A stretch of 64,000 nucleotides of DNA, taken from Plotosus lineatus (lineage: Eukaryota; Chordata; Actinopteri; Siluriformes; Plotosidae). Below the pieces are notes generated by a model. That model was not told where the DNA came from. It saw only the letters and a program-made list of their open reading frames with translations, and did no database searches. This document shows positions 1-13,600 of the stretch, in pieces; the first letter of the stretch is position 1, and each line of letters opens with the position of its first letter. The translations under genes and the position numbers were made by a program. The stretch is from positions 21,160,001 through 21,224,000 of the forward strand of contig CM045731.1 of the NCBI GenBank assembly GCA_024760905.1, written 5' to 3'.

Positions 1-770
1 ACCTTACGAAAGTCTCACCAAATGAAAAATTCAGGTTACGAAATGCATTTTCCTAATATTTTTGTCTCTGGATACGAAACAAGTTCACGTTATAAAAGCG
101 CCATCTTAAAAATTCAAACGCACCATTCAAACATTAAAACGTGCCACTCAAACAATGCACGAGCTGCTTTCCCATCAATGACGTTCAAACATTCCGCCCC
201 GCTGGCCTCCCATTGGCTAACAACTGAGCTGTCGTTCATGATGCTTCATTTGAGCACCATCTTGGATAGGTCCACCTGAGGCCATCTTGGGCAGGGATCC
301 CATTGGCTAGGAGGGATGACACAGCTAGGTATTATGGAGGTATTATGGTCTATTTTGGAGCTGCAGCAGCCACAATGCTTTGCTTGTAAAGGACGGAGTT
401 ACTGCCGATTCTTTCTTGGTTTATTTGTCGACTCAGGCTTTTAACCTTCCATAAACATTTGTAAGGTTATTACAGTACTCTGCTAAGAAGAAATGGTCAA
501 CTCACACGCGTGTGATTTCTGGTGCGCATGAGGAGAAGAAACGGGCTCGATTGATAACACAAAGGAATATGGCCTAATCCGTCTACCATTGGTACGATAT
601 TGAAGCAGAAGGAGGTCTTAAAAGGTATGCTTTTATAATTTTTAAAGGGTTTAGGGGGTAGTATTGGGAGCCTTGGAACGAATCATGCGTTTTACATGTA
701 AAATGCGGTTCAATTTACGAAAAAGGCTCTGGAACGGATTGATTTCGTAAAGTGAGGTACCACTGTATAT
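1..770. mobile_element. DNA-transposon remnant, Tc1/mariner-like, cut by window edge
   Basis: The right end reads TTTCGTAAAGTGAGGTACCA followed by CTG at a TA, the form of a terminal inverted repeat. The left part repeats the motif TTACGAAA. No transposase frame survives. It lies in the gabrr1 intron upstream of exon 3. Confidence 0.45.
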
Positions 771-777
771 TAATATT

Positions 778-1369
778 GAATACAACTAAATTGAAAAAGA
801 AGACTAACAATTTTAGAGTATAATAAGACTGAATTTATTTTTAACGGCATTTTCAATACTACAGGACTCGCATGCTGCGGTGTTTGTGACAGGAAGCGCG
901 CCCCAAGTTTTGGCAGTCAGCTGGTCTGTGGGTTGAAGTTTTTCCATGTCTGTCCATTTGTGTTTGCTTGCCAGCTGTGCTTGGCTTCATGCAAATGAGC
1001 TGATCAAAAACGAGGGAAATTTACCGCTTTACTTAAAAACAACACGCGCAGTCTGTGGCTGTTGTTATAATCCAATAAAATTAGAGTTTCAAGGTATCGG
1101 ACCCACCCACACACTGGCGTAAAGAAAGGATTGGCTCTCCGCTGCGCGCCACAGTGACGTGGCATTGAAAATAGATGTATAGATTTAAATGTGTGAGATT
1201 TATTCATATTTGTTTTATTTTGAGGGCTTTTTTTATTTTATTTAAATGACAGTGAAATTATGTATTCATTATTCTGTTAAGAAAGGCCACCTGATTTATC
1301 TGAGAGCCAAATACAGTCATGAAAAGAGCCACATCTGACTCGCGAGCCATAGGATCCCGACCCCTGCTG
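778..1369 (-). mobile_element. hAT-type element, deleted copy (same family as 25130-26271)
   Basis: Reverse-complement match to the element at 25130-26271: the end GATCCCGACCCCTG is the inverted terminal repeat, and the internal stretch around 880-1180 matches almost throughout. An internal block is missing near position 850. Non-autonomous. Confidence 0.7.
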
Positions 1370-1588
1370 TAGAGGTACTTGATTAGCTAAAAGAGGTATG
1401 TCAGATTTTGATTGGAGATAAAACCTACAGGAAGGTAAATCTCCAAACAATGGCAATCAATAGCAAATGTAGAACCCTTAGACATCTTTAAGCTCCCTCA
1501 GGATGGCTCCTTTGTACAAGGTTCTATGTAGAGCCCAGACGAGAACCAGCAAAGAACCCATAAAAAGCCCAGAATTATTTTTTTACAG

Positions 1589-1656
1589 GCCCAGCTATCC
1601 CAGTGGGTGTTGATGTGCAAGTCGAAAGCTTGGACACTATCTCTGAAGTGGATATG
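1589..1656 (+). CDS. gabrr1: gabrr1 exon 3 (68 nt)
   Basis: Acceptor is a T-run followed by ACAG; donor is ATG/GTAGTA. It starts with the last two bases of a codon and ends in phase 0. It translates to [20 protein letters not shown] plus DM, the start of the ligand-binding beta-sandwich. The 68-nt size is the usual size of this exon in the GABA-A family. Too short to appear as a clear open frame on its own. Confidence 0.9.
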
Positions 1657-4600
1657 GTAGTACACTTGGTTCTTTCTTTCCACATGTATGGCTCTATAGT
1701 TAAATAATACACTTTTAGTTATTTCAAATGCCTCATCCTTTCAACCATTCAAAACATCCAAGCCTGGATTGATTAAAGATGTACTGAAATAGTTGTTGTT
1801 TTTGTATATCAGGACTTCACCATGACTCTGTACCTGAGGCACTATTGGAAAGACGAGCGTCTGTCCTTCCCAGGAAAGACTAACCAGAGCATGACCTTTG
1901 ATAGCCGATTAGTAAAGAAGATCTGGGTTCCAGACATGTTCTTCGTCCACTCCAAACGCTCCTTCATCCATGATACAACAACAGACAATGTCATGCTCAG
2001 GGTCTATCCGGACGGCAAAGTACTCTACAGCGTCAGGTAAGTAAATGAGTTTGGTTAGAGGCGGCCCAATGGTTAAAGCTCTGAGTTACTGGGATACCAA
2101 ACAGGAGTTCAAACCCCTAATGGTCGTAAACCCTCAATTGCTCAGGTGTATAAACAAGATAAAAATGTAAGCTTCCCTGTATGAGGTAATCAGCCAGGTT
2201 TCATACATGTAAATGATGTCAAATGTTCCATTTAAAGTATTTCACCGACCTCAAATAGTCCATGGACTGAACATATTTACTCACTCAATCACTTATTTGT
2301 CGAACCACTTAATCCTATTAAAGGGTAGTCTGTCTTCCTTTTGGCTTTTTTCCTTTTTTTTTTTTACTCGGGAGTCGCCACAGCGAATCATCTGATTCGC
2401 ACGTTTTGATTTGGCAGAGGTTTTTACGTCGGATGCCCTTCCTGTCACAACCCTTTTTTTAGCACGGGACAGAAACACGCTAACGACTTTGCAGCCTACT
2501 CTTTATGAATGTCAGCAATGGGTCTTTTACATACCTCACACCATAGACAGTGAGAGACATGGCCCACCTTTGATAACCCAGTTAGCCGCACTGGGGGGGG
2601 GGGGCAGTGATAACCTTGTGGAGAGTGGGACTCGAACCCCCAACCTTTGGATCAGCGATCCAGCGCCCTATACCACTAGACCACCACTGCCCCAATCCTA
2701 TTAAAGGGTACCTGTACCCAAAATTTACAACATTCAAAAATATCCACTATACTTTATTATTAACTTTTAAACATCGCGTGATGTCGGTAGTTTATTTATA
2801 AGTCCACATTTCCTTTTCTTCTATACGATGTTCCTTGCTCACGAAGTTTGAGCGTGCGGACATGTTGGCTTCTTTTCACCGGGGTTAAAGGTCATTGTGA
2901 CATAACATCGTTGACAGTCGTATAGCCAATTTCAGAATGTCAGTATATTTTCCTCAAGCAATTCATGCTCTTTACAACAATAGCACTCCTGATCGTTTTT
3001 TTGACGCACGCATTTTCCACAAGAGCAACAAATATTTGCTCGTTGTTTGCTATGATTTTCCCATGTAAGAGCTTCTGCCGACTCTCCAATATCGTCCTCC
3101 AAGTCGTCACTTTCCTGGTCCGATTTCACTAAATGTGGATAGTCTTCAGTGGTTCATATAAATAACCTTCTAATCCTTCTATGAAATTGTCTTCGTCCAT
3201 GGTTTAAAAAAAAAAAAACTACTATAATGTCTGTTTTTTCCAAGTTTCCGTGAGCTTGTGTTGTATATGTCAGGTATATTATAGCCTTACGTTTACATTG
3301 CAATCTCGCAGTTCCGGTCGACGCTTTGTCAATGATATGACGACATGGCAAATGCGCCATTTTAAAACTCCTGTGCTCTGAAGATTGACGTTAGTGAAGC
3401 CCTTAAATCGCTTAAAGCTGGTTTGGAGGAGAATATAATAAACGCCTTTATAGGTGTATTGTCACTAGCTATACACAATACATCAAATTAGGTATATGAG
3501 CGCTTTCACTACAGGTACCCTTTAAGTTCATGGGGAGTCTGGAGCCAATCTCAGCCAATTCTGTACCCTGTACAGCTCACCAGACCATCGCTGACCAACA
3601 CACACACAACGGCTCACACATAAGTTCGGGGCCTTATTCGCCTAAAGTGCATATTTTTGGACTTTGGGATAAAAACAGCGTATACAAGTACAAGCACAGG
3701 GAGAACATGAAAACTCCACCTGGAAATGCACAAGCCCTGGACTCGAGCCCAGAAATCTTCTTGCTGTGAGGTGGACATGTTTACCCCTACTCCACTGAGC
3801 TGCGCAGCAGAGCATTTAGCATTAAGATAAATATGTAGACATGGGGCAGTGGTGGCCTGGTGGTAGGGTGCTGAATTACTGATCCCAAGGTCAATGTTTC
3901 AAGCCCCACTGTCAGTGGGTTGTCACTGCTGTCTTAACTGGGATATCAAGGCCTGCCATGTCTCACACTGTCTGTGGTGAGAGCGTCCTGGAAAAGAAAC
4001 ACTGCAGACTTTCATCAAGAGTAGTTGCATAGCCGTCAGCATGTTTCTGTGCTGTGATGGCCTGTGATGGTGAACTGTTCAGAGTGTATTCTGCCCTTGC
4101 CCAGAGTTGGCTAAGATGCACATGTAAACTCCACCTAGAAAGGCCATCTCTGAACCCTGCTTGCTGTGAGGTGGACATGCTAACCGTGGCACCACCGTCC
4201 TTTCCCAACATATGTTACATGCAGTTCTGATATTCATTCATTCATTAATTTTCTGTTCAAGAGCAGAGTACATTGCCAGGCCATTGCAGGGCAGAAACAC
4301 TGACAGCTGTGCAGGTACTCTTCACGATGTCAGCAATGGTTCTTTTAAGCACCATACCACTTGGTCACCACTGACCCAGTTCTGATCTTCAAAAGTATAT
4401 TTTTCTTGTCAGGTATCACCCTGAGTATGCCATTTAAAAAAAAAAAAAAAAAAAAAAAAAGCCAAAGAACTTAAACTGGACTGCCAATCAAGAGCAGCAT
4501 TCACTATTAGACAGGTACTTGACCGGTTTAAAAACCCATATAAAAATATTTTGAACTGTCAGAGAGCTGAAACTGTGGTCCATATCAAAGACTCTAATCA

Positions 4601-7600
4601 CCACAGGAAGCAGCATGGCATGTTAAAGCTCTCATAATCTCGGCGTTCATGGATTGTCAGTGCGTTTAGCTCTTCCTTTCGATATGATGTCACCCGTTAA
4701 TTCCAGTATTATTTGTTTCGTTGCAGCTCAAATTCTAAATCTCCACCCTACAGGACATGCATGGTGGTAATTCTGCTTCTGTTCTGGGAATTGTGGGATG
4801 TGCAGATTTGAGAACATGTGACTGGCCTGTGGGAAACACCAATCTGGCTCATAGATGAGGGGTTAATCTCCAGCATTCTACTGCAGCTGTGTTGCGTTCG
4901 TTAACAGCAAACACAGCTGGGCTTTTCCTAATTATTTGCATGACATCCATTTAATGGAAGATTAAGAAGCTAACGATTTGTGGAATGTTAAACAAGGAAA
5001 AATCTGAAAAAATGACCCTTATGATGTGTGCTTGGAGGCATATCTGAAATTACTTTAATTTGTCACCAATAAAGCTGCAACATGGATAAAGTTCTTCTTG
5101 TACTACTACATTTTGGGGGGTTTTCCACCCAAACCTTTTGTTGTTGGAAATTTTAATGGCAGTTTTGGATATTTAGGGCTGTATGTCTTTACCACTAAAT
5201 TTTAGACCCTTGTCCAGATGCTCTGCTTAAAAGGAAGATTTCATAAAATGCCAATAGAGAAGAAGCACAGCAGGTTTGAAAGCCCCAGCTTCTTTGTGTG
5301 GCAAACAAATGTTTGGAAACCTAATGCACAGTTTTGCCTTTAGGACCTTTGAAAAGTAGGCCAGGGTCTCTCGCACACAGTGTTCACCCTCCACTCATAG
5401 TAGTGAGACAGTATACCAGGTTCGAAAGCCTCAGCTTTAGCACACGGAAAGTAAATGTCTGGAAACTAAAGTATGATGGACGGACTGAACCCATTCGTAT
5501 AATGCAGCAAAAATGTCCAGGGTGGATGAGGGAGGTTCTGTGCTGAATTTGCATGTTCTTTCTGTGCTTGTATGGGTTTTTTCTGGGTATTCCAGTTTCC
5601 GTCCACAGTCCAAATACATGGACATGAGGCAACTCGGTTGTTCCAGAATGTAAGCACAGATAGTTCTGTGTTTGTTGGCCTTGTGATGGATTGATGAGCA
5701 GTTCAGGATGTTCCCCATCTTCTTAAAAAATTGGGTGTGATGAGCTCCAAGGTAATGTTGTTTGAAACATGGATAAATGAATGACTGCTTCCAAAGAGGG
5801 GATTTAGCTCAGTTGGTAGAGCGTCCGCTTTATCCTCCAGAAGGTCGGAGTTCGAACCGGCCGCGTCATACCATAAGACGTTAAAATTTGGGAGTTGTTG
5901 CTTCCTGCTTGGCGCTCAGCATCAAAAGGATAGAACAACGCAATAACTGGTGCCGTACAGTGGCGACGGGTGCCCGGAGCGCTGGGAGTGCTTTGAGCAT
6001 GCTATTCAGTGTGCATGCAGCGCTATATAAATCTAATACAATACAAAAAAAAAAACCAATGCATGTTTCAGTCTGCATTAATTTTATGAAGCATAATTTT
6101 TCAGGCGAGAAAAATTCCACAAAGTCTGTATTCAACAAGCAGACGTACAGGGATCCCTCACTTTCCGCGGTTAATTGGGACCACTGAATTCCGAGAAGTA
6201 GGATTCCCCCCCCCTTCCCCGGCTGACGTATGTGTATACAATATCAATAAACACATATTCAATGCTATAAATGCCTACAACAACAATTAAACATTAAAAA
6301 ATAATGCATAAGATGTAAATAAAATATATAGACGTGCACACAGATGTGCATCTCACAACAATGCAACTAGTTTTGATGGGAGGTTTTGGGTTGGGTTTTT
6401 TGTTTGTTTGTTTGTTTAGGGTTTTTTTGCATCATTTGGCCTTGTATTTATGGAATTTTTTTAATTCGATGAACATTTCAGGGATCCGGCAGTGGTGGTC
6501 TAGTGGTATAGGGCGCTGGATCGCTGATCCAAAGGATGGGGGTTCGAGTCCCACTCTCCACAAGGTTGTCACTGTCCCCCCCAGTGGAGCTAACTGGGTT
6601 ATCAAAGGCCGGCCATGTCTCTCACTGTCTATGGTGTGAGGCATGTAAAAGAACCATTGCTGACTTACGACAAGAGTAGGCTGCAAAGCCGTCAGCGTGT
6701 TTCCGCCCTGCGATGACCTGGCGAGCTGTCCAGGGTGTACTCTGCCCTCGCCTGAAGTTGGCTGGGATGGGCACCAGCCTCCCTCCCCGTGACCCAAATT
6801 AGGATTAAGCGGGTACAGAAAATGAACTGAACTGATTTCAGGGATCCCATATCTCTGCTATTTAGCGGAATCCCGCTGTTTTTTTTTTCAGCTTTAGGGG
6901 CCCTGTGACCTTTGACCTCCCAGCTGAAATATTTAATTTCCTCTATTTCTGAGCCAGTTTCCTCTATTTTTTTTTTTTCTAAACCTCACTGAGATCCCTG
7001 ACATTTTTAGAAAAAATCCACGATGCACTGAAACCGCATGAATTGAAGCAGCGAAGTAGCGAGGAATCCCTGTACTTTGCATTTGATTTTATGTATTTGG
7101 TAACATAAATGTTCATTATTCTTTATGAACTAATCATAGTTGTCACTTACATTATAGCAGCTATAGACAGTTGCCTTTTCTTGATCAAGACTTGCCGTGA
7201 AACCATAAAAACAGAACGCTGTCTAACGTAAACACCCTGTTGTTTGTTAGTAGTTACCTCTTGACTTACCACAGATCAGTACAAAGAGCCAACATTTGAA
7301 AATAATTCCACAAATAATTTAATTTGTCTCCTCACAGATATCACTCATTTATTTTCTGCCGCTTATTCCTTATTTGGGTCGCGGGGAAACTCTGGGAGAT
7401 GCCAACCCAGGACAGCCCGCCAGGCCATCATCAGACATTATCATAACAGCAATTTTGCACATTACTCAACACCTTCTGTCAAATCAGGATTGGGAATGCA
7501 GGCACAATGCTTTATAAAGACATGCTTCAAAAAAATTGACCAATTATTGTGTCTAATATTATGCATGGTGTCTGGATAACCTTTTCAGGGTCACAGTTAC

Positions 7601-10600
7601 AGCTATGTGTAACATGGACCTCAGCCACTTTCCTCTTGACACCCAAACATGCTCGCTGGAGATTGAAAGCTGTGAGTGTGAATTTTTTATACAGTTACTC
7701 AGACTAATCTGTTGTGTTTAGTAATAGTGTTATGGTAATATATCTTAAACTTGGCCTGAAATCTGAGATGTGCGGTGCTTAAAATTAGTCCTCCTCTTTG
7801 TACGTGCGTGATAATAATAAGTGAACTGTAAACAGGATATTTAAGGCTCGGTTTACTCCCAAATCCACCACGGAATATCTCAAAAAGTAGAAATGACGCA
7901 ATGCAATGACCAAGTTAAAGCCCAGATTTGAACCTCATTGAAATGTTGAGGGATTTGAAAAGGGCGTTATATCAAGCATCTTGCAACTGAAGAGTTTTTC
8001 AAGGAAGAATGGTCCAAATTTGCAGAAAGCAGATGTCAGAAACTGGGGCTAAATTAGGCAAAACGGCTACAAGTTATTTTCTTGACATGGCAAAAGTAGT
8101 TTTTGAGGCCAAGGGTGTGCATACTTCCTCTACAGAAAAATATTTCATCTTTTGATGTTTCTGTTGGGTAATTATTGGTTTTGTTCAAGTATTTACCATG
8201 AGATTATTCTGACGTTTTTATAGATGCATACACTGATGATGATTTGATGCTATACTGGAAGAAAGGGAATGATTCTCTGAAGACAGATGACAAGATCTCA
8301 CTCTCTCAGTTCCTTATTCAAGAATTTCACACCACCACAAAACTGGCCTTCTACAGTAGCACAGGTATTGCTTAGTGTCTGCAGCAAGACTAGCCCAAAC
8401 GAGCTGAAAAGATGGAGTACATACTGGGAACAAATCAAAGCAATGTATAAATAAAACCATGTAATAAAATCCTCACTCGTTTGTCAAATTGCTTAGTAGG
8501 GTTGTGGGCAAGATATAGCATATCTCAACTGACACCAGGCAAAGGAGAGGCACATCCTGAACAGTACACCAGTCCACTGCAGGGCTAACGTGACCATACA
8601 GCTATTCACACTCGCATGTAGGTTCAATTTCGTAACAATTAGGTACCTTAGTGTGCATCTTGGAGTAAACCGAAATGCCCAGAGGAGACCCACAAACGCA
8701 TTCAGAACATTCAAACCCCACAAAGAAACAGCCTGGTCTGGGACTAAAACCTAGCACCTTCTTTCTGTGAGGTGGATGTGTTAACCACTTTGTCACCATG
8801 CCACCACTTACTGCATCAGTTATGGTTAAATGACTTGTGGCTAACAGAAACATTGGTCATTGCGGTATTGATCCAATGAAAGGTAAGTCTGTTGGGCCTT
8901 TTTACACCTGAACCTACTGACGCATCAAGCCAGAGCTCATCCCTGGTCTCCGTAGCGTGGAAACTGGAGGAAAGCTTTGGACGGGATAGGCTAGTTCATT
9001 GTATATTACCTTCCCAGTATTTTTACTGTTACCCATTAATGCTGATGGGTAGACGGAGTCATACTTGTGTGCCCAGATGTCTAACAGGAATTCAAACCTA
9101 CAACCTCTCAATCACGAGCCCAGCTGCAACCCCAAGCAAAAATTATGGAATCACCAGTTTCGGAGGATGTTCACTCAGTTGTTTAATTTTGTAGAAAAAA
9201 AGCGGATCACAGACATGACACAAAAGTAAAGTCATTTCAAATGGCAATTTTCTGGCTTTCACTTCACTTCACTTATCCCTTAACATCCGGGGATGTCGTT
9301 GGGGCACCTTCACGGCGAGACTTGGGCTGATTTGGCCTGGCGGAGCCCATCCCTCTCCAGGTCGTGAAACACGCCAGCAGCTTTACAGCCTACTCTTTAC
9401 AAAAGTCAGCAATGGTTCTTTTACGTGAATCTCACACCATAGACAGTGAGAGACATGGCCCACCTTTGATAACCCAGTTAGCTGCACTGGGGGGGGGGGG
9501 GGGGGGGACGGGGGCGACACACAGTGACAACTCTGTGGGGACTCGAACCCCCAACCTTAGCATCAGCGATCCTGCACCCTATCCACTAGACCATCACTGC
9601 CCTTTTCTGGCTTTAAGAAACACTAAAAGAAGGCAAGAAAAAAAATGTAGTAGTCAGTAACAGTTACTTTTTATTAGACCAAGCGAGGGAATAAATTATG
9701 GAATCACTCACTTTGAGGAAAGAAATTATGGAATCACCCTTTAAAATTTCCATTCCCAAAACGAACACCTGCATCAGATTAGATCTGCTCGTTAGTCTGC
9801 AGTTAAACAGGAGTGATCACACCTTGGAGAGCTGTTGCACCCAGTGGACTGACATGAATCATGGCTCCATCACAAGAGATGTTGATTGAAACAAAGCAGC
9901 GGATTATCAAACTTCTTATAGAAGGTAAACCCTCACGCAATGTTGCAAAGATGATGGTTGTTCAGACAGCGGTGTCAAATCTGGACCAAGTACAAACAAC
10001 ATTGGAAAGTTATTAAAGGCAAGCATACTGATACACCAAGGAAGACATCAAAGTATCAAGACAGAAAGCGTATGCCTTGAAAACAGAAAATGTACAGCAA
10101 AACAAATGGGAGGAAAACCTGAGTCGTTTGTGACCGCACTGTAAGAAACTGCCTAAAGAAAATGGGAATTGGAACAGCACCAAACTAAAGTTCCAGCGTC
10201 ATCACCTTGCCTAATGCAGATTTGCGATTCGTCACTGAATATGACTTTCATCCACAGTCCACGATTGCTTTTCCTTCGCCCATTGTAAGCTTGCTTTTTT
10301 CTGTTCACGTTTTAATGATGGCTTTTGTTTATTTTTTCTGTATCTTCTTCTTCTTTTCCTTTCGGCTGCTCCCTTCAGGGGTCGCCACAGCAAACCATCC
10401 GACTCCATCTTGCCCTGTCCTCTGCATCTTCTTCTCTTACTCCAGTGACCTTCATGTCCTCCTTCACCACATCCATAAATCTCCTCTTTGGTCTTCCTCT
10501 AGGCCTTCTGCCTGGTAGTTCCAACCTCAGCATCCAACTGGCAATATACTCACTATCCCTCCTCTGTACATGTCTAAACCATCTCAATCTAGCCTCTCTG

Positions 10601-13600
10601 ACTTTGTCTCCAAAACATCTTACATGGGCTGTTCCTCTGATGTACTCATTTCTGATCCCATCCATCCTTGTTACTCCCAGAGAGAACCTCAGCATTTTCA
10701 GATGACCCCTACTCCATTTCTCTTCCCATCCACACCATGAAAAAACAGCTTAAACCCTGCTCCTAAGCTTTTAGCTTTGCTACCTTTCCACCTGGTCTCC
10801 TGAACACACAGTATGTCCACCTTCCTCCTCTGCATCATGTCAGCCAGCTCTCGATCTTTTCCTTGTATAGTTCCAACATTCAAAGTCCCTACTCTCAGTC
10901 CTAGACTCGTGCTTTTCTTCTTCTCTCTCTGCCTACGGACAGGCCTCCCACCTCTCCTTCGACGTCCTCGACCAACAGTAGTCCAATTTACATCAGCACC
11001 CTGTTGGTTGACAGCACTGATGGCGGTCATTGTTAACCCGGGCCTCGACCGATCCGGTATGAGTTTAGTCTTTCTGGTTTGCATTTTGTATTTTGGCAAA
11101 AGTTTTACGCCGGATGCCCTTCCTGTCGCAACCCTCTGCATTTCTCCAGGCTTGGGACCGGCATAAGGGGGAGAGACACTGGTTAGTGCCCCCCCGGCCT
11201 CATGGCTGCATTTTTCTGTATGTGTCTTTTAATAACTTTCGAATGTTGTTTAGTCACCACTGACTGTGAACAACCAACATCTTTTGCAATATTGCGTGAT
11301 GATTTACCTTCTTTAAGAAGTTTGATAATCCTCTGCTTTGTTTTAATTGACATGTCTCGTGTTGGAACCATCCTCCGAAATGGTGATTCCATAATTTTTG
11401 CCAGGGGTTGTATTACCCAGATCATAACCCGAACTATTACATCAGCAGCCCAACACCTATAGAAGCTATCTGTTTCCTTAGTTATATCTGGGGGATGAAT
11501 TACTTTTTTTTTTTTTTTTTTTTTTTGTCCGGGCAGTATACAACATAAATGTGATTTTAAAATGAAATGCCTTGGAATGAATATGTCTTATGGCATAATT
11601 TGACATTAGCATTATAAGTATTACAATTTACTGGAATCTGCTGGAATTTAAGAGAGGAGCAGTGGTGGTCTAGTGGTATAGGGCACTGGATCGCTGATCC
11701 TAAGGTTGGGGGTTCGAGTCCCACTCTCCACAAGGTTATCACTGTCCCCCAGTGCAGTTAACTGGATTATCAAAGGCGGGCCATGTCTCTCACTGTCTGT
11801 GGTGAGAGGTTCATGTAAAAGAACCATTGAGGACTTTCGTACAGAGTATCTGCAAAGCCGTCAGTGTGTTTCTGTCCCTTGCTAAAGGGTTGTGTCAGGA
11901 AAGGCATCCGACGTAAAAACCTACACCAAATCAAACATGCGAATCATTCGCTGTGGCGACCCCTGAGAAAGGGAAAAAGCCGAAAGGAAATCTCATCTCT
12001 ACTGACATTTTAGATGTATGCAATTGTTGAATACGAACTTAACCATAGACAAATTATGATGAACCTAATTTTACAATATTATTGAGAATAAAGATAGATT
12101 CTTGGGTCTGCTGCGTGACTCGAATTCAGAATATCATGGGTTGTTTCTGGGCTCATGCTACACCCGTCTACCATGTTTTAAGGAACGCTCATAGGTGGGT
12201 TTTGTGTAATTCTGCTGAAAGACAAAAAAACTACAAAAAATAACCATCTTAGCAGAGGTAAATAGTACTTGGCAAAGGAGATGAGCACGTGTCCTTATTG
12301 GCTAGTTGTGTAGCCATGCTCGCTGCCATTCACTTGCATTAAAACCAGCTGGCCCAACTACACTGTTAGCCCAGGTTGTTCTTATAGATACTGTAGTGTT
12401 GTCTTCTTTGTATGCATTAACATGTTTACTGTAATTGCATATACATTTCTTTCAATCACTAGCTTTTATTCTCCTCTTGCAGGCTGGTACAACCGTCTTT
12501 ACATCACGTTTACCCTCAGACGTCACATTTTCTTCTTCCTGCTGCAGACCTACTTTCCTGCTACTCTAATGGTCATGCTGTCCTGGGTGTCTTTCTGGAT
12601 CGACCGGCGTGCTGTGCCTGCCAGAGTTCCTCTTGGTAAGACACACTTTGAGATTTGATCCCCAACCCTCCGACACTTCTATTTAACACAACCTCCATGA
12701 ATTCCGTGTTTACCCTTGTAATCATCATACCATCTGCAAAATCATTCTACAATGGGATACTCTGTTGGCTTTAAGTGATGTCTATAATAAAGTGGTCAGT
12801 ATTTCCTCAGGTATCACCACGGTGCTCACCATGTCCACCATCATCACAGGTGTAAATGCCTCCATGCCCCGAGTATCCTACATCAAAGCTGTAGACATCT
12901 ACCTGTGGGTCAGCTTTGTTTTTGTCTTCCTTTCCGTTCTTGAATATGCAGCTGTCAACTACCTGTCCACTCTGCAGGAGCGTAAAGAAAAGAAGCTCAG
13001 AGAGAGGGTAAGGTAAAGCCATGGGCTGTTCTATATTCAGAATGCTAAGGGTGATGGGTATGCCTGCATGAGGATTGAATGATTTAAACTTTTTTTTTTT
13101 TTTTTACTCAATATTTATTTAATTTTTTTGTTTAATTTTGTAGCAGTGGTGGCCTGGTGCCAGGGTGCTGGATTACTGATCCCAAGGTTGGGGGTTGTCA
13201 CTGCTGTCCCTCCAGTGTAGCTAACTGGGTTATCAAAGGCCGGCCAAGTCACTCACTGTCTGTGGTGAAAGGTTCATGTAAAAAAACCATTCCTGATTTT
13301 TGTGAAGAGTAGCAGCATAGCCATCAGCATGTTTCTGCCCTGCGATGGCCTGGTGAGATGTTCAGGGTGTACTCTGCCCTCAACCAGAGTCAGCTGAGAT
13401 GGGCACCAGCCTCCCCGTGACCCTAACTAGAATTATGTGGTTCACAAAATGAATGAATGAATGAATGCTCTCGTCGTGTTTGTGAGGGTTTTCTCCTACC
13501 ATGCACAGTAAGCTAATTAGTTGTCCAAAATTAAACTAGACGTGAGTTTGAATGGTTGTATGTGTGTTGGCAATGCAATGGCCTGGTGAGCAGTTCAGTG

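Larger units (their letters stand above)
2314..3525. mobile_element. piggyBac-like element with degenerate zinc-binding ORF, split by a SINE
   Basis: Ends are TTAAAGGGTACCTGTA at 2701 (and again at 2317 because of the SINE target duplication) and TACAGGTACCCTTTAA at 3525. TTAA plus inverted repeats is the piggyBac signature. A reverse-strand frame at 3129-2932 encodes a Cys-rich block ([19 protein letters not shown]) like the zinc-binding domain seen in fish P2X7-like proteins. Its probable start, [12 protein letters not shown] near 3190, is separated by a frameshift. Confidence 0.65.
9127..11410. mobile_element. Tc1-like element, rearranged and split by a SINE and a LINE
   Basis: Left end CAACCCCAAGCAAAAATTAT and right end CCTCCGAAATGGTGATTCCA...GGGGTTG are inverted copies (AAAAATTATGGAATCACCA). 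Both sides encode the same transposase N-terminus: + strand from 9858 ([19 protein letters not shown]) and - strand from about 11365 ([20 protein letters not shown]), so the structure is head-to-head. The rest of the transposase is absent. Confidence 0.65.

Noticed and set aside
22..279. 85-codon open frame at the left edge
   Set aside because: Lies inside a DNA-transposon remnant and has no splice or homology support.
1374..1588. Possible gabrr1 exon 2 upstream of exon 3
   Set aside because: I searched for an exon in the right phase with rho-like sequence and found none; exons 1-2 are probably left of the window.
5797..5870. tRNA gene
   Set aside because: Good A and B boxes, but it is the head of a longer SINE with a second copy at 60312 and an imperfect cloverleaf.
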